A stretch of DNA of 64,000 bases from Serratia grimesii NBRC 13537 (GCF_001590905.1 NZ_BCTT01000002.1:124001-188000), one strand, 5' to 3'; positions 8,164 through 17,894 are shown, counted from the stretch's first letter. Notes: generated by a model from the letters alone, not told the origin. Made by a program: numbers and translations.

Positions 8164-9825
8164 CTACAGCAAGGCTTCGATACGTTTGTTGACCGCTTCA
8201 CGTAATCGCAGCAGTGGATCCGCCTGGTGCGGATAGCGTTTAAACGTGATGCGCATCCCCAGTTCCTGTTCAATCAGCGCCTCTACTGCTGTGCGATCGG
8301 TCAGGCTTTCCAATAGCTGTAGAGCGCGCATGTCTTGCAACCCCTGATGCAACACCCGGAGGCGTAACGACTCCACGGGTTCCAGATTATCGCCGGGATA
8401 GACCACAAAAGCATCACCGGACGGAAATGCATTCCGGCAGTCCGTCACGGCATAGGGATTCAGTTTTTCTCGTGAATGGCCGCTGTTATAGAAGTTGAAA
8501 CCCCAATGCAAAAAACCGGTGATGTTGTACAAATAAAGCTGGATACCCAAAATACGATTACGTGCCGAAGGCTGAGCGAAGAAACGGTTGGCTACCTCTG
8601 TTTTTTGCACACAGCAGTAATAAGCCCACAACCCCGGCACCTGGTTTTCAATAAAAGGCGCGATATGATCAGTGGCGGCGACCGGTGTTTCCACTAGCCC
8701 CTGCTGGTAAAATGCATAGTCTGATAAGGCGTCAAACGTATGGAACCCCGCCAATAGTGGGCGTAACGTCGCACTGGCGCGTTGATAAACGGCTATGTTT
8801 TCCAGTGTCGGTTCATCCGAAATGTGGAACCACACGCGCTGCTGTAATTGCCGCTCGCGGAACCAGTCGGTCAGCGCCGGCAACAGTGCCTGTAGAAACT
8901 GTTGATACTCTTCAGCGTGGGCGTCGGTTTGCCAGCCGAACAGCGGACTCAGTGTGCCGTCTATCTCCACCATAATTTTCGGGGCGTGCGCCGCCCCCCA
9001 CTGAGTAAACAACGGTGCAATCTCAAAGTGTTCAATGCCCTCTTCCTGCGCCATTGCCACCCATTGCGCCAGACGTTGGAAATCAAACCGGTAGCCCTGC
9101 GCAGACCGCTGTACGCCTACCAGTTGTACTGTGGTGCGCTCACCGCCGATGGCGGTATCAAGAGGCGGCGTGAAGATCGGTGTCAACAGCATGTTTATCC
9201 CACTACTGACTGCGCAGCGGACATAATTACGTACCGCCAGCCAATATTCGGGGCTGAACACCCTGAGGTGATAGTAGTCCGCAAGGCAGTCAGAATGCAG
9301 CCATTCGGTATGCAATAAGGTTTGCGGTGGCAGTGCCGCGGGGACGATATGCAGCGTCAGTGTCGCACTTGCCAGCACAGCATCAGTCGCAACATCAAAC
9401 AGTGTCAGCGTTAACGGATAGTCACCACCGGCAACCGGTGTCAGCGGTGGGGTAAAGGTCAACCAGAGGCTGCCATAATAATGGCTGGGGGCAAAGAAAC
9501 GACGATCGACCATAGGCGCCAACGGATCAGGAAATAACCCCGGCTCAGTACGCAGGTAGTTCTCATCGGTCTCGGCATAACAGGGAAAATGACTGGGTAC
9601 CGATTGAACCTGACGCACATTGATATACTCTGCTAGCGGCCCTTCAAGGCGGCATCTTAATTCTCTTCGCGTTTCATTACCTACCGGGTGTAAGCAATAG
9701 ACCCCTTGCCAGGAAACTATTTCGTTACTCAAGCCACTTAGTGTATTTATCTGTGAAACCTGTGGTGCATTACGGCTATGAAATACTTTTTCCAGACAAT
9801 GGGTAAAGGTCAATGAAAGGCGCAT
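8164..9825 (-). CDS. GH123-type (DUF4091) glycoside hydrolase, probable beta-N-acetylgalactosaminidase
   Basis: The 553-residue protein has an N-terminal beta-sandwich (about 1-165), a TIM barrel with the signature VWFHISDEPT, and a C-terminal domain with the LRVLHQGLQDMRALQLLE segment of DUF4091 proteins. The adjacent Asp337-Glu338 pair matches the substrate-assisted catalytic pair of GH123 beta-N-acetylgalactosaminidases. No signal peptide is present, so it should act in the cytoplasm on imported oligosaccharides. It diverges from an ABC sugar importer and sits in a locus with AgaR, AgaS and KbaY-like genes, all consistent with GalNAc-containing substrates. Family placement comes from motif memory. 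Confidence 0.72.
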   Translation of the reverse strand: MRLSLTFTHCLEKVFHSRNAPQVSQINTLSGLSNEIVSWQGVYCLHPVGNETRRELRCRLEGPLAEYINVRQVQSVPSHFPCYAETDENYLRTEPGLFPDPLAPMVDRRFFAPSHYYGSLWLTFTPPLTPVAGGDYPLTLTLFDVATDAVLASATLTLHIVPAALPPQTLLHTEWLHSDCLADYYHLRVFSPEYWLAVRNYVRCAVSSGINMLLTPIFTPPLDTAIGGERTTVQLVGVQRSAQGYRFDFQRLAQWVAMAQEEGIEHFEIAPLFTQWGAAHAPKIMVEIDGTLSPLFGWQTDAHAEEYQQFLQALLPALTDWFRERQLQQRVWFHISDEPTLENIAVYQRASATLRPLLAGFHTFDALSDYAFYQQGLVETPVAATDHIAPFIENQVPGLWAYYCCVQKTEVANRFFAQPSARNRILGIQLYLYNITGFLHWGFNFYNSGHSREKLNPYAVTDCRNAFPSGDAFVVYPGDNLEPVESLRLRVLHQGLQDMRALQLLESLTDRTAVEALIEQELGMRITFKRYPHQADPLLRLREAVNKRIEALL

Positions 9826-10289
9826 AACATTAATCTCTCTTTTATTTCAAAATACCGGTGAGTGATTTTTAAGCTAAACCCTTTTATCGTCACAAACAAT
9901 AGTCTCAATCAAAAATCGACGATGAGCCTGTTCAGATGTTGCGATATACAATTTTTTTGTTTATTTGCATCACAAAAATGAAAGATAGCCAAGCCTGCAC
10001 AATAATAATGTTTTTAATCCCCATTATGGTGCAGGGGTTATCACTTATTCCTATGACCTCAGCAGGCCGTAAATGGCGTACGGCAGGGCTAAAATCGGCT
10101 CAAAAGGTTAACGAATTGTGAACAAGTGACGCTTTCGGTTTAGACTTCAACCCTTTCGATTTTAACAACAGTGAAACATTTATGCCCCATTTTTGGGCAG
10201 ATCAGGGTGTATTGACACATTGAAAGTTAAGGGATAGAAAGAATTCACGTTACGAAAATATTTATTCGTCGTCCACCGAGGGGAAAGCA
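9826..10289. promoter_or_regulatory. Divergent control region of the GalNAc-type locus
   Basis: This 464-bp space separates the GH123-type gene from the ABC transporter operon and holds no supported gene. It contains two direct repeats two helical turns apart, CTTTCGGTTT (10132-10141) and CTTTCGATTT (10153-10162). These resemble the TTTCRTTT repeats of AgaR operators and the CTTTCGGTTG arm before the agaR-like gene. A strong ribosome site (GAGGGGAAAG) precedes the transporter ATG. Confidence 0.5.
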
Positions 10290-11543
10290 ATGTCACCGAT
10301 AAAAAATACCGGCCGTCTTCTTGTGCACTCTGCCATCGCGGCTGCATTATTATTGCCAACCATGCTATATGCCGCAGACCAAATAACGTTACGTTATGCC
10401 GTATGGGACAGAAACCAATTACCTGCCGAACAGGAGATTGCCAAGCGCTTTGAAAAAGAAAACCCTAACATTAAAATAACGATAGAATTAACCCCATCAG
10501 CACAATACTTTGTTAAATTAGATTCAGCTGCAGCTGGCGGCGTTGCCCCTGATATATTCTGGATAAACATGCCTTATTTCGTGCAATATGCCAAGAATGG
10601 CATAATGCAACCCTTAACACCTTATATTACCGGCAGTAATGTTAATTTAAATAACATCGTGACCAGTTCGGTAAAAGCGTATCAGTATGACGGTCAGCAG
10701 ATGGCCATCCCTCGTGACGTAGATTCCATTGCCGTCTGGTACAACAAAAAGCTGTTTGACCAGGCTGGCGTCAGCTACCCCACCAACGACTGGGATTGGG
10801 ACACGCTGAAAAGCAAAGCGGCAGCACTGAAAGCCGGCTTGAAAGGAAGCGCCTTCCCCTTGGTGATGGATCTGAGCATTGACGGCCAGGACAGCTACAT
10901 GAACCTGTTGTTCCAGAACGGGAACCACATTGTGCCAAAAGACGGCCAGCCGACCGACATCGCCAATGATAAGTCGATCTGGGTATATCAGCAGCTGCAA
11001 TCAATGATGAAAGACGGGCTGATGCCAAGCGCTCAGCAAATGAGTGAAGTCAAAACCGAAAACATCTTCCAGTCCAACCGCGCGGCGATGGTGTATGCCG
11101 GCTCATGGTTGGCGGCGCCCTTCGCCAACAATCCGCTGATTAATGATCATATCGGCGTGGTAATGATGCCAAAAATCGAACGCCAGTCCGGCGTAGCGCA
11201 CAGTCTGGCATTTGCCATGTCCGCCAACAGCGCCCACAAGCCGGAAGCCTGGAAATACATCGAGTTTATGAGCTCTGAAGCCTCACAGACTGAGTTGGCA
11301 AAAGCGGTGATCCCGGCCAACAAACTGGCAGCCAAAGCCTGGGCGGCGGAGATCAAAAAAGTCGATGTCACGCCTTATATTGACACCCTTAACGTGACCG
11401 AAGCCTACCCTACTGCCGGTACCAATACGCCGAAATGGCAAAACATGTGGATTGCCAGCCTGAAGAAAATATTTATGGGCGCGGACGCCAAAGCCGAGAT
11501 GGACAAGTCGGTCAAGAAGATCGAACGCGTCATGGAGCAGTAA
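10290..11543 (+). CDS. ABC transporter sugar-binding protein
   Basis: The 417-residue extracellular solute-binding protein (family 1, MalE/UgpB type) has a signal peptide of about 29 residues ending LYAADQ. Typical features include the AVWDRNQLPAEQEIAKRFEKENPNIKITIE strand, PDIFWINMPYFVQYAKNGIMQPL, and the GSWLAAPF segment. It would capture an oligosaccharide in the periplasm for the permeases encoded next. It is first in a collinear operon. Linked GH123-type, AgaS and KbaY-like genes suggest a GalNAc-containing ligand. Confidence 0.88.
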   Translation: MSPIKNTGRLLVHSAIAAALLLPTMLYAADQITLRYAVWDRNQLPAEQEIAKRFEKENPNIKITIELTPSAQYFVKLDSAAAGGVAPDIFWINMPYFVQYAKNGIMQPLTPYITGSNVNLNNIVTSSVKAYQYDGQQMAIPRDVDSIAVWYNKKLFDQAGVSYPTNDWDWDTLKSKAAALKAGLKGSAFPLVMDLSIDGQDSYMNLLFQNGNHIVPKDGQPTDIANDKSIWVYQQLQSMMKDGLMPSAQQMSEVKTENIFQSNRAAMVYAGSWLAAPFANNPLINDHIGVVMMPKIERQSGVAHSLAFAMSANSAHKPEAWKYIEFMSSEASQTELAKAVIPANKLAAKAWAAEIKKVDVTPYIDTLNVTEAYPTAGTNTPKWQNMWIASLKKIFMGADAKAEMDKSVKKIERVMEQ

Positions 11544-11624
11544 TCACCCCGTGCCGGTAGCGCCTGCCCGAAGGCGCACCGGCTGCGGAACACCGCAGAG
11601 CAGTTACAGGTGAGGAATGGCAAC

Positions 11625-12566
11625 ATGTCGCTGGCAGAAACGGCTACGGTCACCCTAAAACAACAAAAAAGTGTCCCACGACCGGCACTCAGCCGCCTGG
11701 AGCGCGCCGAGCGCTTCTGGGGATGGGTAATGATCTTACCGCTGCTGATTGGGTTGATAGTTTTCTATTTCATCCCTTTTTTGCAGAACATCTTTTACAG
11801 CTTTACCGATCTTAATCAGTTTATGCGCTGGACTACGCTCAGCGTTGATAACTACGTCAATCTGTTCGAAGACGACGACTTTTATACCGCCGCCGGTAAC
11901 ACCTTGTTCTACGTGGTGGTGTGCGTCCCTGTCAGCCTGAGTCTGTCACTGTTGCTGGCAATTGGCTTGAATCAGAACATCCGCGGCAAAGCGGTGCTGC
12001 GCACTTTACTGTTCCTGCCGGCAGTCACCATGCCTGCCGCAGTGGCCATGGTCTGGCAGTGGTTGTTCAACAAAGACTTCGGCCTGATTAATCAGGCGAT
12101 TGGCTTCTTGGGTATTTCACCGGTGGCCTGGCTGTCCGATCCAGACGTGGTGCGTATCAGTGTTTCCATCATCATTATCTGGTCATCACTGGCGCTGAAA
12201 ATCATCATTTTGCTGGCAGGATTACAAAGTATTCCACGCCAACTGTATGAGGCCGCTGACATTGATGGTATCAGCACCCTGCGCCGATTCTTCTGTATCA
12301 CTCTGCCGATGATGGTACCGACGCTGTTCTTCGTCTCGGTAATGAGCTTTATCGAGATCCTGCAAGTCTTTGATGTGGTGTTCCTGATGTTTGACCGTGC
12401 ATTGGTTGAAAGTGACGTGATGACCGTCACCAACCTGTTCTACAAATACGCCTTTTACCTGCAGGAGAAAGGTTATGCCTCTGCCATTACCGTGGTGTTG
12501 TTCGCCGTCACCCTGCTGATCACCCTGATTCAAATGATGATTGGCAAACGCCTGAAAGTCAGCTGA
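11625..12566 (+). CDS. ABC sugar transporter permease (MalF/UgpA type)
   Basis: This integral membrane permease has about six transmembrane segments and the EAA loop EAADIDGISTLRRFFCITLPMM, where the ATPase docks. The start is placed at ATG 11625, which has AGGTGAGG about 9 nt upstream; an in-frame GTG at 11610 would add five residues. It pairs with the next permease to form the heterodimeric channel for the upstream binding protein. Confidence 0.88.
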   Translation: MSLAETATVTLKQQKSVPRPALSRLERAERFWGWVMILPLLIGLIVFYFIPFLQNIFYSFTDLNQFMRWTTLSVDNYVNLFEDDDFYTAAGNTLFYVVVCVPVSLSLSLLLAIGLNQNIRGKAVLRTLLFLPAVTMPAAVAMVWQWLFNKDFGLINQAIGFLGISPVAWLSDPDVVRISVSIIIIWSSLALKIIILLAGLQSIPRQLYEAADIDGISTLRRFFCITLPMMVPTLFFVSVMSFIEILQVFDVVFLMFDRALVESDVMTVTNLFYKYAFYLQEKGYASAITVVLFAVTLLITLIQMMIGKRLKVS

Positions 12567-12578
12567 GGAGCCATGACG

Positions 12579-13397
12579 ATGAGCATAAGTAAAAAAACAC
12601 TGGTTTATCTGTTTATGGCCCTGGCGGCACTCGCCTCCGTCGTCCCTTTTATCTGGATGCTGGTTACCTCACTGAAAACGCAGGCCGAGAGTATCCAGAT
12701 CCCGCTGACATTGCTGCCGACGCACCCCAGCATGCAGGCCTATAGCAAGATCATGCATGAAATTCCGTTTACTGATTTTTATGTGAACTCGCTGTTGGCG
12801 ACATTCTTCACCGTCACACTACAAATGGTCATCGCCACCATGGCCGCTTACGGTTTCTCGCGTCTGCATTTTCGCGGCCGTGACGCAGTGTTCCTGGTCT
12901 GTATTTCCATTCTGATGGTGCCTGGTCAGGCGTTTCTGATCCCACAATTTCTGGTGGTGCAGAAATTAGGCTTAGTGAACAGCATCACCGGGCTGGTTCT
13001 GCCCGGTATTTTCAGTATTTACGCCACTTTCTTGCTGCGTCAGTTCTTCCTGGCAGTACCAAAGGAAATGGAGGAAGCAGCACTGATCGACGGTTACAGC
13101 TACTTCGCTATCTTCTGGCGCATCATGCTGCCCCTGATTCGCCCCGGAATTATCGCCTGCATCATCATCAACGGTCTGTGGAGCTGGAACAATCTGATGT
13201 GGCCACTGATCGTCAACACCACAACCGAGAAACTGACGCTGCCCGTTGGACTGGCATCGCTGTCCAGCCGCGCCGGGGTGGAATATCCGTTACTGATGGC
13301 CGGCGCACTGATGGCGGTAATCCCCATGCTGATGCTGTTCATTCTTTTCCAACGCTACTTCATCCAGGGCATCGCCAGCGCTGGGGTAAAAGGCTAA
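12579..13397 (+). CDS. ABC sugar transporter permease (MalG/UgpE type)
   Basis: The second permease is about 272 residues, with six hydrophobic segments and the EAA loop EEAALIDGYSYFAIFWRIMLPLIRPG near residues 165-190. GAGGAG at 12565-12570 is well spaced from ATG 12579 and too close to the in-frame ATG at 12573, so the later start is preferred. Only 12 nt separate it from the first permease, implying coupled translation. It completes the membrane part of the oligosaccharide importer. Confidence 0.87.
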   Translation: MSISKKTLVYLFMALAALASVVPFIWMLVTSLKTQAESIQIPLTLLPTHPSMQAYSKIMHEIPFTDFYVNSLLATFFTVTLQMVIATMAAYGFSRLHFRGRDAVFLVCISILMVPGQAFLIPQFLVVQKLGLVNSITGLVLPGIFSIYATFLLRQFFLAVPKEMEEAALIDGYSYFAIFWRIMLPLIRPGIIACIIINGLWSWNNLMWPLIVNTTTEKLTLPVGLASLSSRAGVEYPLLMAGALMAVIPMLMLFILFQRYFIQGIASAGVKG

Positions 13398-13419
13398 CCG
13401 CGAACACAAGGTAAATAAC

Positions 13420-14532
13420 ATGGCCGGTATACAGTTAAACAATGTGAAGAAGGTCTATCCCAATGGGTTTAATGCCTTGCATGGGGTCGATCTGGACATC
13501 AAAGACGGCGAATTTATGGTATTTGTCGGCCCATCAGGCTGCGCAAAATCCACCCTGCTGCGGATGATCGCCGGTTTGGAAAGTGTCAGCGAAGGTCAGA
13601 TCCTGATTCACGACCACTGCGTCAACGACACCATGCCAAAAGATCGCGGCATCGCGATGGTTTTCCAGAACTATGCGCTGTATCCCCATATGACCGTCTA
13701 CAAGAACATGGCATTTGGTCTGATCGGCAAAGAAAGCAAAGCTGAAATTGATCGCCGTGTACGGGATGCGGCCGAAAAACTGGAAATCACCAATCTACTG
13801 CAACGCAAGCCGGGTCAGTTATCTGGTGGGCAGTGCCAGCGTGTGGCGGTCGGCCGTGCCATCGTGCGTAAACCCAAGGTCTTTCTGTTCGATGAACCTC
13901 TGTCGAATTTGGATGCCAAGCTGCGCGTCTCGATGCGCGTGCAATTGATCGAACTGCATAACCAACTCAAGCAAGAAGGTGCCGCTGCCACCATGGTCTA
14001 TGTCACGCACGATCAGGTTGAGGCGATGACCATGGGTGACCGTATCTGTGTGATGAACCGTGGCGCCATCATGCAGGTAGACAAACCAATCAACCTGTAT
14101 CACCAACCCGCTAACCGATTTGTCGCCGAATTCATCGGCAGCCCATCAATGAATCTGCACGATATGACGATTACCCGCACAGCTCAGGGGATTGGGTTAA
14201 GCATCGGTAGCGAATATCCACTTAACCTGCCACCGGCGCTGCAACAGCAATTAGAAAAATACCCACACCCGCGCGTATGCCTTGGCATTCGCCCAGAGTC
14301 CTTGCGGTTGTGTGCTCCCGGCAGCAGTAACTGCTTCCCGGCGAAGATTGTCACCATCGAACGCATGGGCAACGAAGAATTGCTGCACTGCGAACTGGCT
14401 GAGCTGCGGTTTGTACTCCGCATGGCGTCGCAGCCTGACTGGGAACCGCGTTTGGGAGAACAGATCCACCTGGCTTTCGATCTGTCCCGCGCACACCTGT
14501 TTGATGAAATCAGCGGCCAAAACCTCAAATAA
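13420..14532 (+). CDS. ABC sugar transporter ATP-binding protein (UgpC/MalK type)
   Basis: The 370-residue ATPase has Walker A GPSGCAKSTLL (near residues 37-47), Q-loop VFQNYALYPH, the signature LSGGQCQRVAVGRA, Walker B VFLFDEPLSNLDAKLR and the VTHDQ switch His, followed by a C-terminal MalK/UgpC-type OB regulatory domain. The common LSGGQRQR form is here LSGGQCQR. It energises import through the two permeases. A dedicated ATPase in the operon indicates the transporter is self-contained. Confidence 0.92.
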   Translation: MAGIQLNNVKKVYPNGFNALHGVDLDIKDGEFMVFVGPSGCAKSTLLRMIAGLESVSEGQILIHDHCVNDTMPKDRGIAMVFQNYALYPHMTVYKNMAFGLIGKESKAEIDRRVRDAAEKLEITNLLQRKPGQLSGGQCQRVAVGRAIVRKPKVFLFDEPLSNLDAKLRVSMRVQLIELHNQLKQEGAAATMVYVTHDQVEAMTMGDRICVMNRGAIMQVDKPINLYHQPANRFVAEFIGSPSMNLHDMTITRTAQGIGLSIGSEYPLNLPPALQQQLEKYPHPRVCLGIRPESLRLCAPGSSNCFPAKIVTIERMGNEELLHCELAELRFVLRMASQPDWEPRLGEQIHLAFDLSRAHLFDEISGQNLK

Positions 14533-14551
14533 CAAGATCGGAGAATGTGCA

Positions 14552-15835
14552 ATGTCGTCATCTCAACAAAATGATTATGCCGGTCGCCCGGTGAAGGTAC
14601 TGGTTATTGGCGCTGGAGCTCGCGGGGAAATTTACTCACGTTACGCGTTGGCACATCCGGATTTAATGCAGGTGGTGGCCGTGGCAGAGCCGCGGGATAT
14701 CTATCGGCAACAGTTTGTCGAACAACATGGCATAGCGGCAGATAACGTATTCACTGACTGGCAGCAGGCTGCCGACGCCGGCAAACTGGCCGATGCGGTG
14801 TTGATCTGCACCCAAGACACGCTACATCTCGAACCCGCGCTGGCCTTCGCCAAACAGGGTTACGCCATGCTGCTGGAAAAGCCGCTGTCACCGGATGCCA
14901 GTGAATGCTGCACTATCGTTGAAGAAGTGATACGTCAGAAGCTGATTTTCTCGGTTGGTCATGTGTTGCGCTATACGCGTTATACCCAGAAACTGAAGCA
15001 ACTGCTGCGTGATAACGTGATTGGCGACATTGTCAGCCTGCAGCACCTGGAACCGGTAGGTTACTGGCACCAGGCCCACTCCTTTGTCCGCGGTAACTGG
15101 CGCAATGACGGTGAAGCCGCTTTTATGCTGCTACAAAAATCCTGCCACGACATCGACTGGATCCGCTACATCATGGAACTGCCTTGCGAGCAGATCAGCT
15201 CATTCGGCGGTTTGCGTCATTTTCGCCAAGAAAATCAACCCGCCGGGGCAGCGGACAACTGCCTGGACTGTGCGGTGGAAGCCAGTTGCCCCTACTCCGC
15301 CAAACGTATCTATCTTGGCGACGACCACAAAGCGACACCGGGCTTCCTGAGGGTGTTAACCCCAGAAGTCAGCCAGCCGCATCTGCTGGCGGCCCTGCGC
15401 GATGGTCAGTATGGCCGCTGTGTCTACCGCTGTGACAATAACGTTGTCGATCATCAGGTGGTCAACATGCAATTTACCGGTGGACGTACGGCCTCCTTCA
15501 CCATGACGGCATTCACCCGGTTGGAAGATCGCCAAACCCGCATTTTCGGCAGCCACGGCTGTATCGAGGGTGACGGGCGCTACATCCGCATTACCTCATT
15601 CGTCGATGACAGTGAAACGGTCTACGACGTCGATGAGGCTGAAGACCTGCATACCATGTCCGGTCACGGCGGCGGCGATTACTATCTGATGCAGCATTTC
15701 ATCGACGCTATTCGCACTAACGATCCTTCACAAGTGCTGTCAGGCCCAGCCGAAACGTTGGAAAGCCATTTGATGGTGTTTGCGGCTGAACGTGCACGCC
15801 GTGAATCTGCGGTGATCACCCTGGGCGGAGCGTAA
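14552..15835 (+). CDS. Gfo/Idh/MocA family NAD(P)-dependent protein with a cysteine cluster
   Basis: The protein is about 427 residues, with an N-terminal Rossmann fold (VKVLVIGAGARGEIYSRYAL, residues 12-31), the EKPLSPDA motif near 110-117 and a C-terminal alpha/beta substrate domain. ATG 14552 is used because it lies 19 nt after the ATPase stop behind GGAG. An insert carries Cys237, Cys240 and Cys246 (CLDCAVEASCPYSA), which looks metal-binding and is absent from simple dehydrogenases. It could be an oxidoreductase of sugar catabolism or an NAD-dependent glycosidase of the GH109 kind; I cannot decide. Confidence 0.82.
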   Translation: MSSSQQNDYAGRPVKVLVIGAGARGEIYSRYALAHPDLMQVVAVAEPRDIYRQQFVEQHGIAADNVFTDWQQAADAGKLADAVLICTQDTLHLEPALAFAKQGYAMLLEKPLSPDASECCTIVEEVIRQKLIFSVGHVLRYTRYTQKLKQLLRDNVIGDIVSLQHLEPVGYWHQAHSFVRGNWRNDGEAAFMLLQKSCHDIDWIRYIMELPCEQISSFGGLRHFRQENQPAGAADNCLDCAVEASCPYSAKRIYLGDDHKATPGFLRVLTPEVSQPHLLAALRDGQYGRCVYRCDNNVVDHQVVNMQFTGGRTASFTMTAFTRLEDRQTRIFGSHGCIEGDGRYIRITSFVDDSETVYDVDEAEDLHTMSGHGGGDYYLMQHFIDAIRTNDPSQVLSGPAETLESHLMVFAAERARRESAVITLGGA

Positions 15836-15854
15836 ATACGTGGAAATATCACAG

Positions 15855-16763
15855 ATGCGGTACGGCTTCGACATTGGCGGTACCAAGATCGAAATGGCAG
15901 CCTATGACCGACAGCTTAAGCAAGTGTTTTGCCAACGCGTCAGTACTCCTACGGGCAATTACCGTGAGTTCTTGTCCTGTATCCACCAATTGGTGGATCG
16001 TGCTGACCGCGAATTACAGACCCAAGGCAGTATTGGCATCGGTTTACCCGGTGTGACCGACCCACGCAGCCGTAAGCAACTGGCCGTGAACGTACCCTGC
16101 CTGACCGGTCACTGTCTGGCTGACGATTTGGCTCACGAGCTAGCACGGCCGGTTGAAATTGAAAACGACTGCCGATGCTTTGCCCTTTCCGAGGCCAGCA
16201 CCCCGCAGACCGAGCATCTGGCATTGGTGTTCGGCGCGATCATCGGTACCGGTGCCGGCGGTGGTCTGGTCATGAACAAGCAGTTGCATAAAGGCCGTAA
16301 TGGGCTGGCCGGTGAATGGGGCCATACACCGATCTCCGCTCAGTTGGCACAACGCTATGATTTGCCGCTATTTACCTGCAACTGCGGTCTGACTGGCTGT
16401 TTTGAGCGCTACGTATCCGGCAGTGGGTTGTTGGCGTTAAGCCGCCATTTTGGCCACCCTGCCGACACGGTACCGGCGCTGATTGCCAGCTACCGTCAAG
16501 GTGAACCCATGGCGCAGCACCTGATGCTTATGTACGTCGATATTCTGGCCAGTGCGTTAGCCGGGCTACAACTGTTATTGGACGTGGACGCCTTCGTGCT
16601 CGGCGGTGGGTTGTCAAACGTCGGGGAGCTGTATGCACTGCTGCCACCCGCCATGGGTCATTGGTTGTTACCCGGCACTGAACCGGCAGCGATCTACCCA
16701 CCGGTGCACGGTGACAGCAGTGGCGTACGCGGTGCCGCGTTATTGCGTCAAAGCTGGCAATAA
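15855..16763 (+). CDS. ROK family sugar kinase (NagK/AgaK-like)
   Basis: The protein is about 302 residues with the ROK phosphate motif YGFDIGGTKIE at its N-terminus, the VEIENDCRCFALSEA active-site region, and GTGAGGGLV. The ROK zinc motif has a His before CNCGLTGCFE, near residues 173-182. It aligns well with N-acetylhexosamine kinases such as NagK. ATG 15855 matches the NagK start; a GTG at 15840 would add five residues. In this locus it likely phosphorylates released GalNAc or galactosamine in the cytoplasm. A deacetylase (AgaA/NagA) is not in the window. Confidence 0.82.
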   Translation: MRYGFDIGGTKIEMAAYDRQLKQVFCQRVSTPTGNYREFLSCIHQLVDRADRELQTQGSIGIGLPGVTDPRSRKQLAVNVPCLTGHCLADDLAHELARPVEIENDCRCFALSEASTPQTEHLALVFGAIIGTGAGGGLVMNKQLHKGRNGLAGEWGHTPISAQLAQRYDLPLFTCNCGLTGCFERYVSGSGLLALSRHFGHPADTVPALIASYRQGEPMAQHLMLMYVDILASALAGLQLLLDVDAFVLGGGLSNVGELYALLPPAMGHWLLPGTEPAAIYPPVHGDSSGVRGAALLRQSWQ

Positions 16764-17097
16764 AAAAAACAGTGAAAAGGCAGGCAGCAGAAAATGAATG
16801 ACACAGCTTTCATCCTGCTTTTGGTAAATGACACCAGGCAGTGAATTGTTGCCTGATTAATAACGGATTACGAGTTTTCACTTTATTTATTCGTTGCTTT
16901 CGGTTGGACGACAACCGAAAGACAAAACAAGCATAACCAGTTGATACGTAAGATTTTTTATAAAATAACCGATTGCATTTCACTGTTTCGTTTGCTGTAA
17001 TTCGACACGAACAACTGAAAGCACTCCTGTCAGATTAGCTGCGACGCATTGCGCCGCGGCCGGGTATGACTACAGCTAAATCAGGAGTCACGCGTTA
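16764..17097. promoter_or_regulatory. Control region before the agaR-like operon
   Basis: This is 334 bp without a gene. It holds a perfect inverted repeat (CTTTCGGTTG 16897-16906 / CAACCGAAAG 16912-16921, 5-nt centre). Near it is TTTCACTTTATTTATTCGTT (16876-16895), which fits the remembered E. coli AgaR consensus at about 16 of 20 positions. Another TTTC-rich stretch lies near 16977-16997. Together these are good candidates for autoregulatory AgaR-type operators. Confidence 0.5.
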
Positions 17098-17868
17098 ATG
17101 ATCAATACCGTAAAACGACGGGAATTAATTATCGACCAGCTTTGTCGTGAAGGCTCGGTGCGCGTCGAACAACTCAGCGCCCAGTTTTCGGTTTCCAGCG
17201 TCACTATCCGCAGTGATCTGCGCCAACTGGAAAAAAGCGGCTGTGCAGTGCGTGCTTACGGGGGCGCAATGCTCAATAAGCAATTTGCCTTCGATCGGCC
17301 ATTGCAGGACAAGGGCCGTATCAATCGCGACGTGAAATTCGCCATTGCCTGCGCGGCAGCAGAATTAGTCAATGACGGCGATGCCATCATTCTCGATTCA
17401 GGCTCCACCACCAGCCAAATGGCACAACAGTTAGTCGGCAAAAAAGATCTGGTGGTGATGACCAATGCATTAAATATCGCTTTCGAACTGGCCAACAACG
17501 AACAGGTGGATTTGATGGTGGTCGGTGGCAGCGTACGACGTAAATCCTGGTCGCTGTATGGCCCCGCGGCAGAGCAGCATATGCGTCAGTTCCGTTTCGA
17601 CAAGCTATTTCTCGGCGTTGACGGCTTTGATCTGCTCAGTGGTATCACCACGCCAGACCCCGGAGAAGCACAACTCAACCGCGCCATGTGCGATGTAGCA
17701 CGCGAAGTAATCGCCGTCGCAGACGCCAGCAAATTTGGGCGCACCAGCTTTTGCATGATCCGTGAAATCGGCCAAATCCAACGATTGGTCACAGACAGCC
17801 GCATTCCGGAAAGCTACCTGCATGCGCTGAAGCATTTAGGGGTCGACGTCATTATCGCCGACCGTTAA
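17098..17868 (+). CDS. agaR: DeoR/GlpR-type regulator, AgaR-like
   Basis: The 256-residue DeoR-family regulator has an N-terminal winged helix (RRELIIDQLCREGSVRVEQLSAQFSVSSVTIRSDLRQLEKSG, residues 7-50) and a C-terminal sugar-phosphate sensor domain (DSGSTTSQMA, TNALNIA, GVDGFD). It resembles AgaR of the GalNAc/galactosamine pathway and is followed by agaS- and kbaY-like genes. It should repress this locus until a sugar phosphate appears. The gene symbol is by similarity and neighbourhood. Confidence 0.8.
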   Translation: MINTVKRRELIIDQLCREGSVRVEQLSAQFSVSSVTIRSDLRQLEKSGCAVRAYGGAMLNKQFAFDRPLQDKGRINRDVKFAIACAAAELVNDGDAIILDSGSTTSQMAQQLVGKKDLVVMTNALNIAFELANNEQVDLMVVGGSVRRKSWSLYGPAAEQHMRQFRFDKLFLGVDGFDLLSGITTPDPGEAQLNRAMCDVAREVIAVADASKFGRTSFCMIREIGQIQRLVTDSRIPESYLHALKHLGVDVIIADR

Positions 17869-17894
17869 CCGACGTTTTTTAAGGAGTTTTCAAC

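Noticed and set aside
9936-10121. 61-codon frame in the divergent sugar-locus promoter
   Set aside because: It lies within the control region, lacks a ribosome site, and stops just before the putative operators.
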